NCBI GenBank assembly: GCA_903834785.1
Contig: CAILKP010000049.1
Coordinates: 1-64,000, forward strand
DNA length: 64,000 bases
Direction of reading: 5' to 3'
Source of the DNA: an uncultured bacterium
GTDB taxonomy: Bacteria > Planctomycetota > Phycisphaerae > Phycisphaerales > UBA1924
Below, piece by piece: positions 1-8,825 of the stretch; the first letter of the stretch is position 1; every line of letters starts with the position of its first letter. Below the pieces are notes generated by a model that worked only from the letters and a program-made list of their open reading frames with translations, did not search any database and was not told the origin of the DNA. The translations under genes were made by a program, and so were the position numbers.

Positions 1-45
1 AACATGACCTTGAGCTTGGCTGGTGCGGGTGTGCTGGACATGGTG

Positions 46-546
46 TCAGGACTTCCTGGCTTTGAGGGTGCGGGGGGTGGTGCGGGGAGCGATGCGGGCG
101 GATGAAGTGCCGCCGGCGGCGGCGGACTTCTTGGCGACGGTGATGGTGATGGGAGCAGAGCAGTTGCACGGGCCGGTGCAGGCGGCCGCATCGGTGGGCT
201 GGTGCGAGGAGATGGCATCGGCCAGCGAACGCAGGAGCCCGGCGAGGTGCTGGTAGCGGACGATGTACGAGACAGTGCGGCCGGCTTTGGAGCCTTCGAG
301 CAGGCCGGCGCGTTCGAGGTGCTGAAGGTGGCGGGAGACGACCGAGAGGTCGACATGGCAGCAGGCGGCCAGCTCGCTGACCGAGCAGGCGCGGCCGCAC
401 TTGATGAGGCAGCCCAAGAGCTGGGTGCGGGTGGGGTCACCCAGGGCCTTGAAGAGCTCGGGGTCCAAGAGGTGATCGGCCGGGCCGCAGCAACTGGAGG
501 CCTGACTGGGGGACATGGGCTGTTGTTTGCGTACTTGCACCATCAT
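46..546 (-). CDS. ArsR-family winged-helix regulator, cysteine-rich (metal or redox sensor)
   Basis: An ArsR/SmtB-type repressor of 166 residues. The core runs from about residue 26 (LLDPELFKALGDPTRTQLL) through the recognition helix (VDLSVVSRHLQHLERAGLL) to a beta wing (GRTVSYIVRY). Cysteines are unusually many: a CC pair near residue 19, two in CGRAC, a CC pair at the start of the recognition helix where ArsR/CmtR-type sensors bind metal, and a C-terminal CTGPCNC cluster followed by a basic Ala/Thr/Lys tail. A metal or thiol ligand is therefore likely, but its identity cannot be read. A promoter and a perfect inverted repeat cover the start codon, so self-repression is probable. The start is uncertain: ATGs lie at 546, 543 and 516. 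Target genes may lie beyond the left edge. Confidence 0.88.
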   Translation of the reverse strand: MMVQVRKQQPMSPSQASSCCGPADHLLDPELFKALGDPTRTQLLGCLIKCGRACSVSELAACCHVDLSVVSRHLQHLERAGLLEGSKAGRTVSYIVRYQHLAGLLRSLADAISSHQPTDAAACTGPCNCSAPITITVAKKSAAAGGTSSARIAPRTTPRTLKARKS

Positions 547-553
547 GCAAGTA
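532..553. promoter_or_regulatory. Inverted-repeat operator for the ArsR gene
   Basis: TACTTGCA, six bases, then TGCAAGTA: a perfect 8-bp inverted repeat. It overlaps the -10 box and the first ATG of the ArsR gene. ArsR/SmtB repressors typically bind imperfect palindromes of this size across their own promoter, so this is the obvious autoregulatory site (inference from position and symmetry). Confidence 0.7.
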
Positions 554-577
554 TAGCGGTTGAAAGTCGTGCGTCAA
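550..577 (-). promoter_or_regulatory. Sigma70-type promoter of the ArsR gene
   Basis: On the minus strand, TTGACG (577-572), a 16-base spacer and TATACT (555-550). This is one of the best consensus promoters in the window. The -10 box ends only 3 bases before the ATG at 546, so the transcript should start at or inside the first codons. The message is therefore leaderless, or translation starts at the in-frame ATG at 516. Confidence 0.7.
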
Positions 578-628
578 CGTAGCGGTGTTGCTCGCCCTGA
601 AGTGGGGGGAGGGAGCCCGGCTTGCGGT

Positions 629-1405
629 TTAGCGGAGTGATTTTTGCAAGTCGAGCAGCGGCTGGTGGCTGATCTTGACCAGGCCGCGGAAGGGGCGGTC
701 CAGATCGATCACCACGAAGAGCACGGTGCACAGCAGCAGCGAGAAGAACGTGGTGGCGAAGCTCAGGCGGCGGCGGGCCAGGCCGCAGCGGAAGCCCAGG
801 CCGAAGACGCCGGCGAAGGTGGCACCAAAGAGCAGGGCCCAGACGATCAGCGGCACGTGGTTGTCCAGCGAGGCGGCCCGCTTGGCCTGCAGGTCGATGA
901 GCTCGTTGATGGAGGTGGCCACCATCGGCAGGACGCCCAGCGAGCGGGGATCAGCGGCGAAGGACTTGAGTGTGTCCCAGATCTCCCGGTGGATCCTGAT
1001 GGAGAGTTGCTCGGCGGCGAGGGCGGCCTGCGGATCGGTCCCGGCTTCGGCAAACTGCACGCGGGCATCAACATATCGGAGCAGCGTGGTCCGGATGGCG
1101 GTGTCGTGGGGCGCGGGCAGCAGTTCGCTGCGCAGCACGGCGGTGCCCAGGGCGTTGGCCTCGTCGAGGACGAGCTGGCGGCGGGTATCAAACCGCCCGG
1201 CGGACATGGCAAAGGAGAAGCCCAGCAGCAGAGCCAGCAGGCCGAGCAGCGAGCCGTGGATCATGTCGATGACGCCGCGGTCGTCCTGATCGAACGTGCG
1301 CGACATCCGCGAGGCCAGGCGATAGCCAAGCGCTGTCATGCCCAGGCAGAGTGCCAGTGCGGCCAGGCAGAGCAGCACATGGTGTATGGCATCGAAGTAG
1401 TTCAT
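629..1405 (-). CDS. DUF4239-like (bestrophin-like) membrane protein
   Basis: A 258-residue integral membrane protein with four hydrophobic segments: about residues 8-28, 48-66, 185-205 and 215-235. The middle holds a long helical soluble stretch (about 70-180). The GSLLGLLALLLGFSFAMSAG segment followed by a basic RR and a DEANALGTA helix is the usual signature of the DUF4239/bestrophin-like family. Function is not established for this family. It lies upstream of the ArsR gene on the same strand, but the ArsR gene has its own promoter, so cotranscription is not implied. Confidence 0.72.
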   Translation of the reverse strand: MNYFDAIHHVLLCLAALALCLGMTALGYRLASRMSRTFDQDDRGVIDMIHGSLLGLLALLLGFSFAMSAGRFDTRRQLVLDEANALGTAVLRSELLPAPHDTAIRTTLLRYVDARVQFAEAGTDPQAALAAEQLSIRIHREIWDTLKSFAADPRSLGVLPMVATSINELIDLQAKRAASLDNHVPLIVWALLFGATFAGVFGLGFRCGLARRRLSFATTFFSLLLCTVLFVVIDLDRPFRGLVKISHQPLLDLQKSLR

Positions 1406-1452
1406 GGCGGGGGAGAGCGGCGGGACGGGAGAGCTTCGTTAGGCCGAGAGCA

Positions 1453-3168
1453 TCACAGCTTGACATAGGCCCGCAGGCCGTGGATGCCGCCTTCGCGGCC
1501 GAAGCCGCTTTCCTTGACGCCGCCGAAGGGGCTGGCGGGGTCGAACTTGTTGTAGGTATTGAGCCAGACGACGCCGGCTTCGAGCTTGCTGGCCAGGCGG
1601 AGGATCTTGGCGCCCTTGTCGGTCCAGACGCCGGCGGCCAGGCCGTAGGGCGTGTTGTTGGCGCGCTGGATGGCTTCCTCGGGCGTGCGGAAGGTCATGA
1701 CGGCCAGGACGGGGCCGAAGATTTCCTCACGGGCGATGCGGTGGCTGGGCTGGACGCCGGTAAAGAAGCTGGGGCGGCACCAGAAGCCCTTCTTGCCGCC
1801 GCCGGGCAGCGGGCAGGTGCTGGTGTGGAACTCGGCGCCTTCCTGCTTGCCGACGGCGATGAACTTCTCGATGGTCTGGAGCTGCTGGCGGCTGTTGATG
1901 GCGCCGATGTCGGTGTTCTTGTCCATCGGGTCGCCGACGCGAAGGGCGGCCAGGCGGAGTTCGAGCTTGCGGATGACGCGGGCCAAGATGCTCTCCTGAA
2001 CGAAGAGGCGTGAGCCGGCGCAGCAGACGTGGCCCTGGTTGAAGTAGATGCCCTCGATGATGCCCTCGATGGCCTGGTCGATGCTGGCATCCTCAAAGAT
2101 GATGTTGGCGGACTTGCCGCCGAGCTCGAGGGTGAGCTGCTTGTCGGTGCCGGCTGCCGCGGCGGCGATCTTTTTGCCCACCTCGGTCGAGCCGGTGAAG
2201 GCGAGCTTGTCGATGCCGGGATGTGCGGCCAGGGCGGCGCCGGCGACGCCATCACCGGTGACGATGTTGACCACGCCGGGGGGCAGGCCGACTTCCTGGA
2301 AGATCTCGGCCAGGCGAAGGGCCGTCAGCGAGGTGGTCTCGGCGGGTTTGAGCACGACGGTGTTGCCGCAGGCCAGGGCGGGGGCGATCTTCCACGCGGC
2401 CATGAGCAGGGGGAAGTTCCAGGGGATGATCTGGCCGCAGACACCGACGGGCCGCGGGTTCATGCCGGCGAAGGCGAAGGGGAGCTTGTCGGCCCAGCCG
2501 GCGTGGTAGAAGAAGTGGTGGGCGGCCAGGGGGATGTCGACATCGCGCGACTCCTTGATGGGCTTGCCGCCGTCGAGGGTCTCGAGAATGGCCAGCTCGC
2601 GGGCACGCTCCTGGATGCGGCGGGCGATGCGGAAGAGGAACTTGCCGCGTTCGGCGGGCTTGAGGGCCTGCCAGGGGGCGAGTGCCTTGCGCGCGGCTGC
2701 GACGGCGGAGTCAACATCGGCCGCGGTGCCCAGGGCCACCTCACTGAGCGGCACCTCGGTGGCGGGGTTGATGGTGGTAAACCGGCCGCCGGAGGAGGCG
2801 GGGGCGAACGTGCCGCCGATGAAGTGGCCGTACGAGGCGGCGATGTCGACCTTCACGGTCTCGGGCGCGGGGGCGTAGGGCCAGGGATCGGCGGCGAAAT
2901 CGACGAGGGGTTTGGAGGCTGCGCCGCGCGGGGAAGGGGAGGGCTTTGGGGCAGATGTGGCGCGGGCGGCCTTGGAGGTGGTTGCGGCTTTGGCGATGCT
3001 TGTCGCGCGGGCGGCCTTGCTGGTGGGCTTGGCGCGCTTGGCGGCGGGCTTTGCGGAAGTGCCCTTGGCGGCGGAGGGGCGGGAGGGGGAGCGGGAGCCG
3101 GACGGGGTGGAGGGGCGCGAGTTGGAAGCGGCGGATGCCTTGGAAGCCGTGCGTGCCATAGGGGCCAT
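1453..3168 (-). CDS. NAD(P)-dependent aldehyde dehydrogenase with a basic low-complexity N-terminal tail
   Basis: Oxidises an aldehyde to a carboxylate; substrate unknown. The ALDH domain spans about residues 112-571 and has the usual landmarks: FIGGTF start, IPWNFPL and KPAE cofactor-binding motifs, FTGSTEVG, the general-base Glu in LELGGKSAN (about E348), nucleophilic Cys in GHVCCAGSR (about C382), EEIFGPV and the C-terminal PFGGVKESGFGRE. The first ~90 residues are Ala/Lys/Ser/Pro-rich, with KAARATS occurring twice, as in histone H1 or bacterial H1-like tails. This extension is absent from ordinary ALDHs of about 490 residues. The gene stands alone; an internal start after the tail would require a non-ATG codon, so the extension may be genuinely translated. 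Confidence 0.93.
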   Translation of the reverse strand: MAPMARTASKASAASNSRPSTPSGSRSPSRPSAAKGTSAKPAAKRAKPTSKAARATSIAKAATTSKAARATSAPKPSPSPRGAASKPLVDFAADPWPYAPAPETVKVDIAASYGHFIGGTFAPASSGGRFTTINPATEVPLSEVALGTAADVDSAVAAARKALAPWQALKPAERGKFLFRIARRIQERARELAILETLDGGKPIKESRDVDIPLAAHHFFYHAGWADKLPFAFAGMNPRPVGVCGQIIPWNFPLLMAAWKIAPALACGNTVVLKPAETTSLTALRLAEIFQEVGLPPGVVNIVTGDGVAGAALAAHPGIDKLAFTGSTEVGKKIAAAAAGTDKQLTLELGGKSANIIFEDASIDQAIEGIIEGIYFNQGHVCCAGSRLFVQESILARVIRKLELRLAALRVGDPMDKNTDIGAINSRQQLQTIEKFIAVGKQEGAEFHTSTCPLPGGGKKGFWCRPSFFTGVQPSHRIAREEIFGPVLAVMTFRTPEEAIQRANNTPYGLAAGVWTDKGAKILRLASKLEAGVVWLNTYNKFDPASPFGGVKESGFGREGGIHGLRAYVKL

Positions 3169-3401
3169 TGTTCACCGGTGGGGCGGGCGGGGGAGTGGGG
3201 TGAGGGGGGAAATGGTGGGGTGGGGGTGGCGAGCCCGACTGATGGCAGGGCATGGGGGAGAGCGGCCGGGAGGTGTTGGAGCAGTACTGTGGCACCGGCC
3301 AGGTTTCCAGACACCAGAGGTTTGCGAAGCTTGGCGGTGCAGAACACGTCCCCCGGCATGACCTAAGTTTCTCGCGGATCGAGGCACCTTCTTCGAAATC
3401 C

Positions 3402-4313
3402 ATGAGAAACGAGCAACTTTCTGCCTGGTCACAGCTTCTCAGCGGAGTTCCTGCAGAGAAGATCAACGGGCCGCGGACGGCCATCGGCATGCTGAACCTT
3501 CGCGGCATCAACGTGCCGATTGACGATGGAAGCTCCGGCGGCCGAAGTGGGGTGATGTCGCCGCACCTGCCGGCAGATATCGAGGTGCCGATGGCGAAGT
3601 GGGAACGGGTGGACTTCAGCGGTAGCGTGCTCAGCAGGCTGCGGCTGCGGACCGTGAGATGGCGGGACTGCAGCTTTGACGGGTGCAAGATCCACGATTG
3701 CACGCTGTGGAGCCCGGTCATCGAGCGGTGCTCATTGAACAAGGTGAAGTTTCGAGAGACGTTCCTGACCGCCTGCACCAGCCTCCCTGTCGGGGAGATT
3801 CGCGACAGCACGTTTGTCAGTGCGGACTTCCGAGGTTCGCACCACGATGTGTGCACCTACACGAACTGTGACTTTTCAGGTGCGAATCTGAACCGGGTGG
3901 AGTTCACAGGAGCGGCAATGAACGGGGCGGTTTTCGCCGGTGTGCTCAGGGACACGTGTTTTCAAGGTCCAGATGCGATCGTGAGCCTCGCCCACCCCAG
4001 CTTCCAGTTCCGGCGCGTGGATTTCACGGCCTGTGAACTCATCGATGTGTACTTCCGGTCAGTTGATCTGAGCGATGTCCGGTTTCCCGCTGACGACAAG
4101 CATCTGGTGTTCACACTGAGTGATGCGCGCAAAGTGGAGGGGGCGATCGGGTCGGGACAGAGCGGCCAGCTTGGACTCGCCGCACTCCCGTTTGCACAGG
4201 CACTGCGGTTCCCTCCACCAGATGGCGGACGCGCCGGAGTGATTCATCTGCCGACGTACCGCAAGCAGGTTGGGGAGGCGAACGCCGAGCAGGTTCTTGA
4301 GTTGCTGCGGTGA
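3402..4313 (+). CDS. Pentapeptide-repeat-like protein
   Basis: About 303 residues from the ATG at 3402; the reading frame stays open upstream to 3252, but that extension looks like random GC-rich translation. The middle (about residues 65-230) is a loose run of A(D/N)(L/F)XX-type repeats: VDFSG, VRWRDCSFDGC, VKFRE, ADFRG, CDFSGANLNRVEF, AVFAGV, VDFTACEL, VDLSDVRF. These predict a right-handed beta-helix. The repeats are irregular and Cys-rich compared with classic members. Base composition is clearly less GC-rich than the flanks, as in the next gene, which suggests acquired DNA. Function unknown; some pentapeptide proteins protect gyrase, others are effectors or scaffolds. Confidence 0.72.
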   Translation: MRNEQLSAWSQLLSGVPAEKINGPRTAIGMLNLRGINVPIDDGSSGGRSGVMSPHLPADIEVPMAKWERVDFSGSVLSRLRLRTVRWRDCSFDGCKIHDCTLWSPVIERCSLNKVKFRETFLTACTSLPVGEIRDSTFVSADFRGSHHDVCTYTNCDFSGANLNRVEFTGAAMNGAVFAGVLRDTCFQGPDAIVSLAHPSFQFRRVDFTACELIDVYFRSVDLSDVRFPADDKHLVFTLSDARKVEGAIGSGQSGQLGLAALPFAQALRFPPPDGGRAGVIHLPTYRKQVGEANAEQVLELLR

Positions 4314-4444
4314 AACGTGGCGAGTTGAGTGCTGGTGAGTTGTGAAAGTCTGGCTTGCCCGCTAGGAGGCAAACGTCGCGCTGGCTGTCCCGTTCCACGG
4401 GCGAGTGGCCCCGCGCGTGGCCGAACAAGGCGGAACGATGGAGA

Positions 4445-5401
4445 ATGCCGGGTAGAGCAGACTCGCCTGCGGTTGGTGCACAGATCGATGGTGCTAAGGT
4501 TCTGATGTTCTCCATTGGCCGCGTGTCGGCGGCTGATGCTGGCGAGGTCACACCGAGCGGGGTGCGTGCAGTTATGAAAGGCCGGAGTCTGCAAGTCGAC
4601 ATCACGCTGGAGTTCTCAGAGCACCTGTTCGCCAATGAACGGTCCAAAGGACTCTGTCGTGTGCTCGAGAAGTTCCTTTCCGTCGAGGAGGTGACTGTGC
4701 GATTCCCGGGCCATCGTCGCCGCATGCAGACGATTCCGCTGGATGATGAGCTGCTGACGAAGGCCTTCCTTATCCAGAAGAGCCGAGGTATTGACGGGCA
4801 AGTTGAAGTGACGCCGGAGGATGCGCAGTCCGCTCTCGTTTCCGATGATTCTCTCGAGATCTCTGCGCTAGAGGGAAAGGTGGTCATCGCAACGGCAAGT
4901 CATCCGAAGAGATCCCATCTGATCCAAGGTCGGCTGATTCCGGCGAACGGGATGCTGATTTCGCTGCTGAACAGCGGACTGCCTGCTGCGGGCAACTGCT
5001 GGCTCGAGTTCGTCGATGCGCTTGCAGAGTCGGTCCGGCCTTGGTACATGTTCGCATGTGCGACAGACGAGTACGATGCCAACAACATGGACTTGTCGTA
5101 CGGCATGCGAGCGATCGGTGTCGATTACAACAAGGGGCTGCCCGGCTTCTATCACTATAACTTCTTTTCGAGTCGCCTCGCGCAGCAGGTGATTCGCCGA
5201 GACGCGCTCACGCGATTGTCAGCGTTCGATTGTGTCCGCGTGCTCGAGGGCGGCGTCGCGGTTCACGTCGGGACGTGGCCGCTGGATTGGTCAACCGAAG
5301 GTTACAGGTCCCTTCGCGAGACTGCTTTTGCGGTAGTTGACAGGGACCTGTTCTTCGAGCGCGACGTGTCCAAGCCGGGCAGACAGCTCTGCTTTGAATG
5401 A
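4445..5401 (+). CDS. Unknown protein (possible immunity or effector-associated family)
   Basis: Not recognised with confidence. The start is uncertain between ATGs at 4355, 4445 and 4505; the earliest gives an Arg/Trp-rich, coding-poor N terminus. Visible features are a beta-rich middle (SLQVDITLEFSEHLFANERS) and a C-terminal half with many aromatics: RPWYMFACATDEYDA, GMRAIGVDYNKGLPGFYHYN, FDCVRVLEGGVAVHVGTWP. The layout (aromatic/acidic DEYDA, then G-x-D...LPGFY-x-YN) loosely recalls immunity-type proteins from polymorphic toxin loci, but this is only resemblance. It follows the pentapeptide-like gene on the same strand, shares its lower GC content, and has no signal peptide or membrane segment. 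Confidence 0.6.
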   Translation: MPGRADSPAVGAQIDGAKVLMFSIGRVSAADAGEVTPSGVRAVMKGRSLQVDITLEFSEHLFANERSKGLCRVLEKFLSVEEVTVRFPGHRRRMQTIPLDDELLTKAFLIQKSRGIDGQVEVTPEDAQSALVSDDSLEISALEGKVVIATASHPKRSHLIQGRLIPANGMLISLLNSGLPAAGNCWLEFVDALAESVRPWYMFACATDEYDANNMDLSYGMRAIGVDYNKGLPGFYHYNFFSSRLAQQVIRRDALTRLSAFDCVRVLEGGVAVHVGTWPLDWSTEGYRSLRETAFAVVDRDLFFERDVSKPGRQLCFE

Positions 5402-5581
5402 GCCATGATCGTTTAGCTGTCGGATCGCCGGCTGGGTTGAACTGCGTTGGGCCGAGCGTTGCTGCGGCGTGTTGCTCGGATGACGCTTCCGCCCGTGCGT
5501 TGTCCTGTGGCATCCGGATGACGCTGCGTAGTTGGTCGCTCGCGACACCGTGAGCGGCGATGTGTTCGTCCTCCCGCCATC

Positions 5582-8335
5582 TCACTTCATCGCCTTCTCC
5601 AGCCTCGCATACGCCATGGCGACGCCGAGCATCAGGGCGCCGGTGGCGATGAAGCTGGCGACGCGCCAGAGGCCGGGGACGGCTGCCAGGTCGACCAGCA
5701 CCACCTTGGTCAGCGTGAGCATGAGCAGGCCCAGGCCGATCTGGCGCCAGCGGGTGGCCAGCGTGGTCATGCGGAGTTCGGTCTGGGTATCGGCCGGGCC
5801 GCGGCGGGCGGCGTGCAGGAGGCGGGTGATGAGGTCGCGGAGGAACGTGCCGCGGAGGCCGAAGCCCAGCGACATGCCGCCGGCGATGAGCACGACGGCC
5901 AGCAGGCCCCAGTAGATGGAGATGCCGGTGCCCGAGGCGTGGCGTTCATCGGTGAGCATGCGTGTGATGCGGCTGGCCTCCAGCGTGGTGGAGATGAAGA
6001 AGACCGCGGCGGCGGTGACGGCCATGGCCGCGACGGCGAAGGTGGTCTTGGTATCGGGCTTGGGCTGTGACCAGGGGGCCCGCAGCGAGAGCCAGCGGCA
6101 CTGGACCAGCACCGTGAGCATGCCCAGCGTGACGAGCATGGCCAGGTGGAAGATCGGCGGGCCCTTGATGTCGACCCAGGTGGGGTCCTGGACAACGAAG
6201 ATGAGCAGCGCCAGTGCCGCGACGGGGATGGCCAGCACGCCGACAGCGCGGGGAAGGCGGAGGCGCTGGTCGACACGGTCAAGCTGCACGGCCAGCAGGA
6301 GCAGCACGGCCCAGGCGGCCATGAGGGACTCGCCGCGGGTCTCGCTGTGCATCGCGCTGCCCAGCAGCGGGAGCAGGCCCAGGGCGGCGATGATGCGGGC
6401 GGTGTGGTGGCGTGTGAGGTGGACCGAGCCGATGAGCAGCAGCCGGCCGATGATGACCGCGGCCAGCGCGGTGAGCAGGGCCTTGAGGTTCCACGGCCCC
6501 AGGTGCAGGCCGAGCACGCGGACGACGTCGGTCTCGAACATGGCGCCGGACCAGCCGCGGATGGGATCGGGCTCCATGCGGCCGAAGGCGGGGATGAGTT
6601 CGTGGAGCAAGCGTGCCGCACCGACGGCAAGGAGCACGACGCCGTAACCATCAAGCAGCGGGCTGCGGAGCTTGCGGCCTGTGGCCACGGCGGCGATGGC
6701 CAAGGTCAGGTAGACGATGACCATGGCATCGGTACTGACGCCGATGGCCACCGCAACGATGAGCATGGCCGCGGACTGGGCGAGCAGCGAGAGGCCCAGC
6801 GCGGCGGTGGGCGTGACATCGGACGGTGCGGTGCGGAGGAGGCCGAGCAGGCCATCGGCGATGGATGTGCCGCGGCGGAGGATGGTGAGGATGGCGGTTG
6901 CCAGGCAGGCGGCCGTGAGGATGGCGGGGACGAGCCAGTCAAGCGATGGTGCCGGGGCGGGCATGGCGTGCAGCGTGGCCACACCCAGTGCCGCAACGCC
7001 CGCGGTGACGCTGAAGCTTGCGACGGGGGCGAGCCCGCGCTGGAGGAACTTGCGAAGGCGGACGAGGTCGGATTCCTCTGGGGTGAAGAGTTCGGATTCG
7101 AGTTTTGATTCGAGCTTTGGCGGCGGGGCGGCGGCGAGATCGGCCGCGTTGGCCTGGCTGCGCAGGATGGCGAAGGCCTGCATGACCAGCCACGTGACGG
7201 TGATGAAGCCCAGGACAACTTCGGACTCGGCGGCCATCTTGGCCGCGGACCAGCCGGCGCCGAGCAGGATGGTGCCCCACCAGGCCACGGTGCCGGCGGC
7301 GGCAAACCAGCCGCGGAGACGCAGGGCCAGCACCTGGCCGGCGATGAGCAGCACGGTGAGGTACGTGGGCAGGACCAGGACCGGACCCTGAGATTTGTAG
7401 AGGAACACCGGGGCCAGATACGCGCCGATGAGGCCGACGATGGCGACCAGCGGCTGGCGGCTGAGTGTGGCGACAGCGATGCCCAGGCCGCCGACAGCGG
7501 CCAGCAGCGTGAAGGCGGTGCCGTCGCTGAGCAGCTCATACCAGCCCCATGCGGCCAGGACCGATGAGTACGCGATGCCGATGCCGGCGGTGGAGACGCC
7601 CGCGGCAACCGCGGCGCCGAAGCGGCGGCGGATGACTTCGCCCACGCCAAGCAGCGCGAGGCCGAACGCGCCGGTGATGCTGCAGCGGACGGCGGGGGTG
7701 ACGAATGAGAACCAGCCGCGCTCGATGGCGATCTTCAGGAAGAGAATGGCGCCGATGCACAGGGCGACCGCACCAAGGGCGGCGAAGAACTTGCCGCCGA
7801 TGAGTTTTTCAAGGTCCAGTGATGAGCGAGCGGGCTTGATGCTCGCGGGTGCGGGGTTGAGTTCGTATTCGTGTGCGGCGGGAGCGCCGGCCCGCGCGTG
7901 GCTGCGGGCTTCGGCTGCTTCCTGATCGGCCAGGAAGGATGAACTGGTGATGGGGCGGGCCGGGCTTGCAGGCGCGGCATCGAGTTGGGCGGGTGGTGTT
8001 GCGGGGGCCGATGTAGTGCGTGGCGCGGGATGTGGTGCGGGGTGCCGTCCGGCCGGATCGGCGAGCTCACCCCAGACCTGCCGGATGACGCGGCCGATGC
8101 GGTCGGGGCTGAGCGCGGGCTCGGGACGCTGCGACGGCGGCGGGGCCTCGGGCGGTGGTGAGGCCGGCGGCACGAGCGGGCGGAGGCCGAGGGTCTGCTC
8201 GATGCGATCCAGCCGCCGCGTCATGTCGGTGAGCGTGACGGCCAGCGGGTCCAGCGGTGGGGGGCTTCCGGCGGGGAGGCCGGGGTCGCGGCCGGGGTTG
8301 CTGCTGGGGTCGGGCGTTGGGGGTTGCTCGTTCAT
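5582..8335 (-). CDS. DUF2339 polytopic membrane protein
   Basis: A 917-residue inner-membrane protein. Residues 1-165 are cytoplasmic and Pro/Ala-rich, with a short coiled segment (TLTDMTRRLDRIEQTLGL). The remainder is more than 20 closely spaced hydrophobic segments, starting at LEKLIGGKFFAALGAVALCIGAILF. The order G-G-K-F...GA-A...GAILFLK-A-ERGWF-x-PA-R and later Y-S-S-V-L-A-A-W-G-W-Y matches the DUF2339 family. Its function is unknown; members are often found near cell-envelope genes. ATG at 8335 is preferred, with a promoter-like region just upstream. It is a single-gene unit. Confidence 0.85.
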   Translation of the reverse strand: MNEQPPTPDPSSNPGRDPGLPAGSPPPLDPLAVTLTDMTRRLDRIEQTLGLRPLVPPASPPPEAPPPSQRPEPALSPDRIGRVIRQVWGELADPAGRHPAPHPAPRTTSAPATPPAQLDAAPASPARPITSSSFLADQEAAEARSHARAGAPAAHEYELNPAPASIKPARSSLDLEKLIGGKFFAALGAVALCIGAILFLKIAIERGWFSFVTPAVRCSITGAFGLALLGVGEVIRRRFGAAVAAGVSTAGIGIAYSSVLAAWGWYELLSDGTAFTLLAAVGGLGIAVATLSRQPLVAIVGLIGAYLAPVFLYKSQGPVLVLPTYLTVLLIAGQVLALRLRGWFAAAGTVAWWGTILLGAGWSAAKMAAESEVVLGFITVTWLVMQAFAILRSQANAADLAAAPPPKLESKLESELFTPEESDLVRLRKFLQRGLAPVASFSVTAGVAALGVATLHAMPAPAPSLDWLVPAILTAACLATAILTILRRGTSIADGLLGLLRTAPSDVTPTAALGLSLLAQSAAMLIVAVAIGVSTDAMVIVYLTLAIAAVATGRKLRSPLLDGYGVVLLAVGAARLLHELIPAFGRMEPDPIRGWSGAMFETDVVRVLGLHLGPWNLKALLTALAAVIIGRLLLIGSVHLTRHHTARIIAALGLLPLLGSAMHSETRGESLMAAWAVLLLLAVQLDRVDQRLRLPRAVGVLAIPVAALALLIFVVQDPTWVDIKGPPIFHLAMLVTLGMLTVLVQCRWLSLRAPWSQPKPDTKTTFAVAAMAVTAAAVFFISTTLEASRITRMLTDERHASGTGISIYWGLLAVVLIAGGMSLGFGLRGTFLRDLITRLLHAARRGPADTQTELRMTTLATRWRQIGLGLLMLTLTKVVLVDLAAVPGLWRVASFIATGALMLGVAMAYARLEKAMK

Positions 8336-8377
8336 GGCACGTTCAGATGAGGAAGAGCTGGGTCAGCGATACAAACT

Positions 8378-8406
8378 AGTATACACTAACTTTGGGAACG
8401 TGCCAT
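8378..8406 (-). promoter_or_regulatory. Possible promoter of the DUF2339 gene
   Basis: On the minus strand a perfect TATACT (8383-8378) lies about 43 bases before the ATG, in an AT-rich patch unlike the surrounding sequence. The best -35 at a 17-base spacing (ATGGCA) is weak. TAGT/ACTA half-sites flank the -10 box. Confidence 0.4.
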
Positions 8407-8450
8407 ACTAACCTTATGCGAACGGAGCGTGAGCCCGCTGGGGGCGGTGG

Positions 8451-8825
8451 TTACTGGCCGAACTTCTTGAGGTCACCGGCGATGTTGCCCAGGCCGAGTT
8501 TCTCCGCTTCCTTGCTGATTTCCTCGGCGATGGCGTCTTTGGCCTTGCTCAGGGCGATGTTGACGGCCCGCTGGACGAGTTGCTCGAGCTGGGCGTGGAC
8601 GGCCGGCCCGCCTGCCGCGGCGTCCTGGACGACCTTGGGATTCAGGGAGATGGTCTGGACTTCGAGCTTTCCGGAGACCTGGACGGAGATGGACTTGTCG
8701 GGCGACTCGACAGTGATGGTGCGGCGGGCGAGTTCATCCTGCACGCGTGCCGCGGCACCGGCGATGGCGTCTTTGTTCTTCATCAGGCCGGCGATGGCGG
8801 ACATGGCTTTGAGCTGGTCAAACAT
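8451..8825 (-). CDS. YbaB/EbfC-family nucleoid-associated protein
   Basis: A 124-residue protein with the YbaB/EbfC layout: an N-terminal helix (MFDQLKAMSAIAGLMKNKDA), a three-strand sheet (TITVESPDKSISVQVSGKLEVQTISLNPKVV) and a long C-terminal helix (QLEQLVQRAVNIALSKAKDA). Family members dimerise and bind DNA with low specificity. The usual neighbours dnaX and recR are absent here. The match is at fold and motif level rather than near identity. Confidence 0.75.
   Translation of the reverse strand: MFDQLKAMSAIAGLMKNKDAIAGAAARVQDELARRTITVESPDKSISVQVSGKLEVQTISLNPKVVQDAAAGGPAVHAQLEQLVQRAVNIALSKAKDAIAEEISKEAEKLGLGNIAGDLKKFGQ

Noticed and set aside
629-1468. Long plus-strand open frame opposite the DUF4239-like gene
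   Set aside because: It is antisense to a clear membrane protein, has Gly/Gln-rich composition without domain signal, and arises from the high GC content.
2029-3366. Plus-strand open frame of 445 codons opposite aldehyde dehydrogenase
   Set aside because: Gly-rich shadow translation of the ALDH gene.
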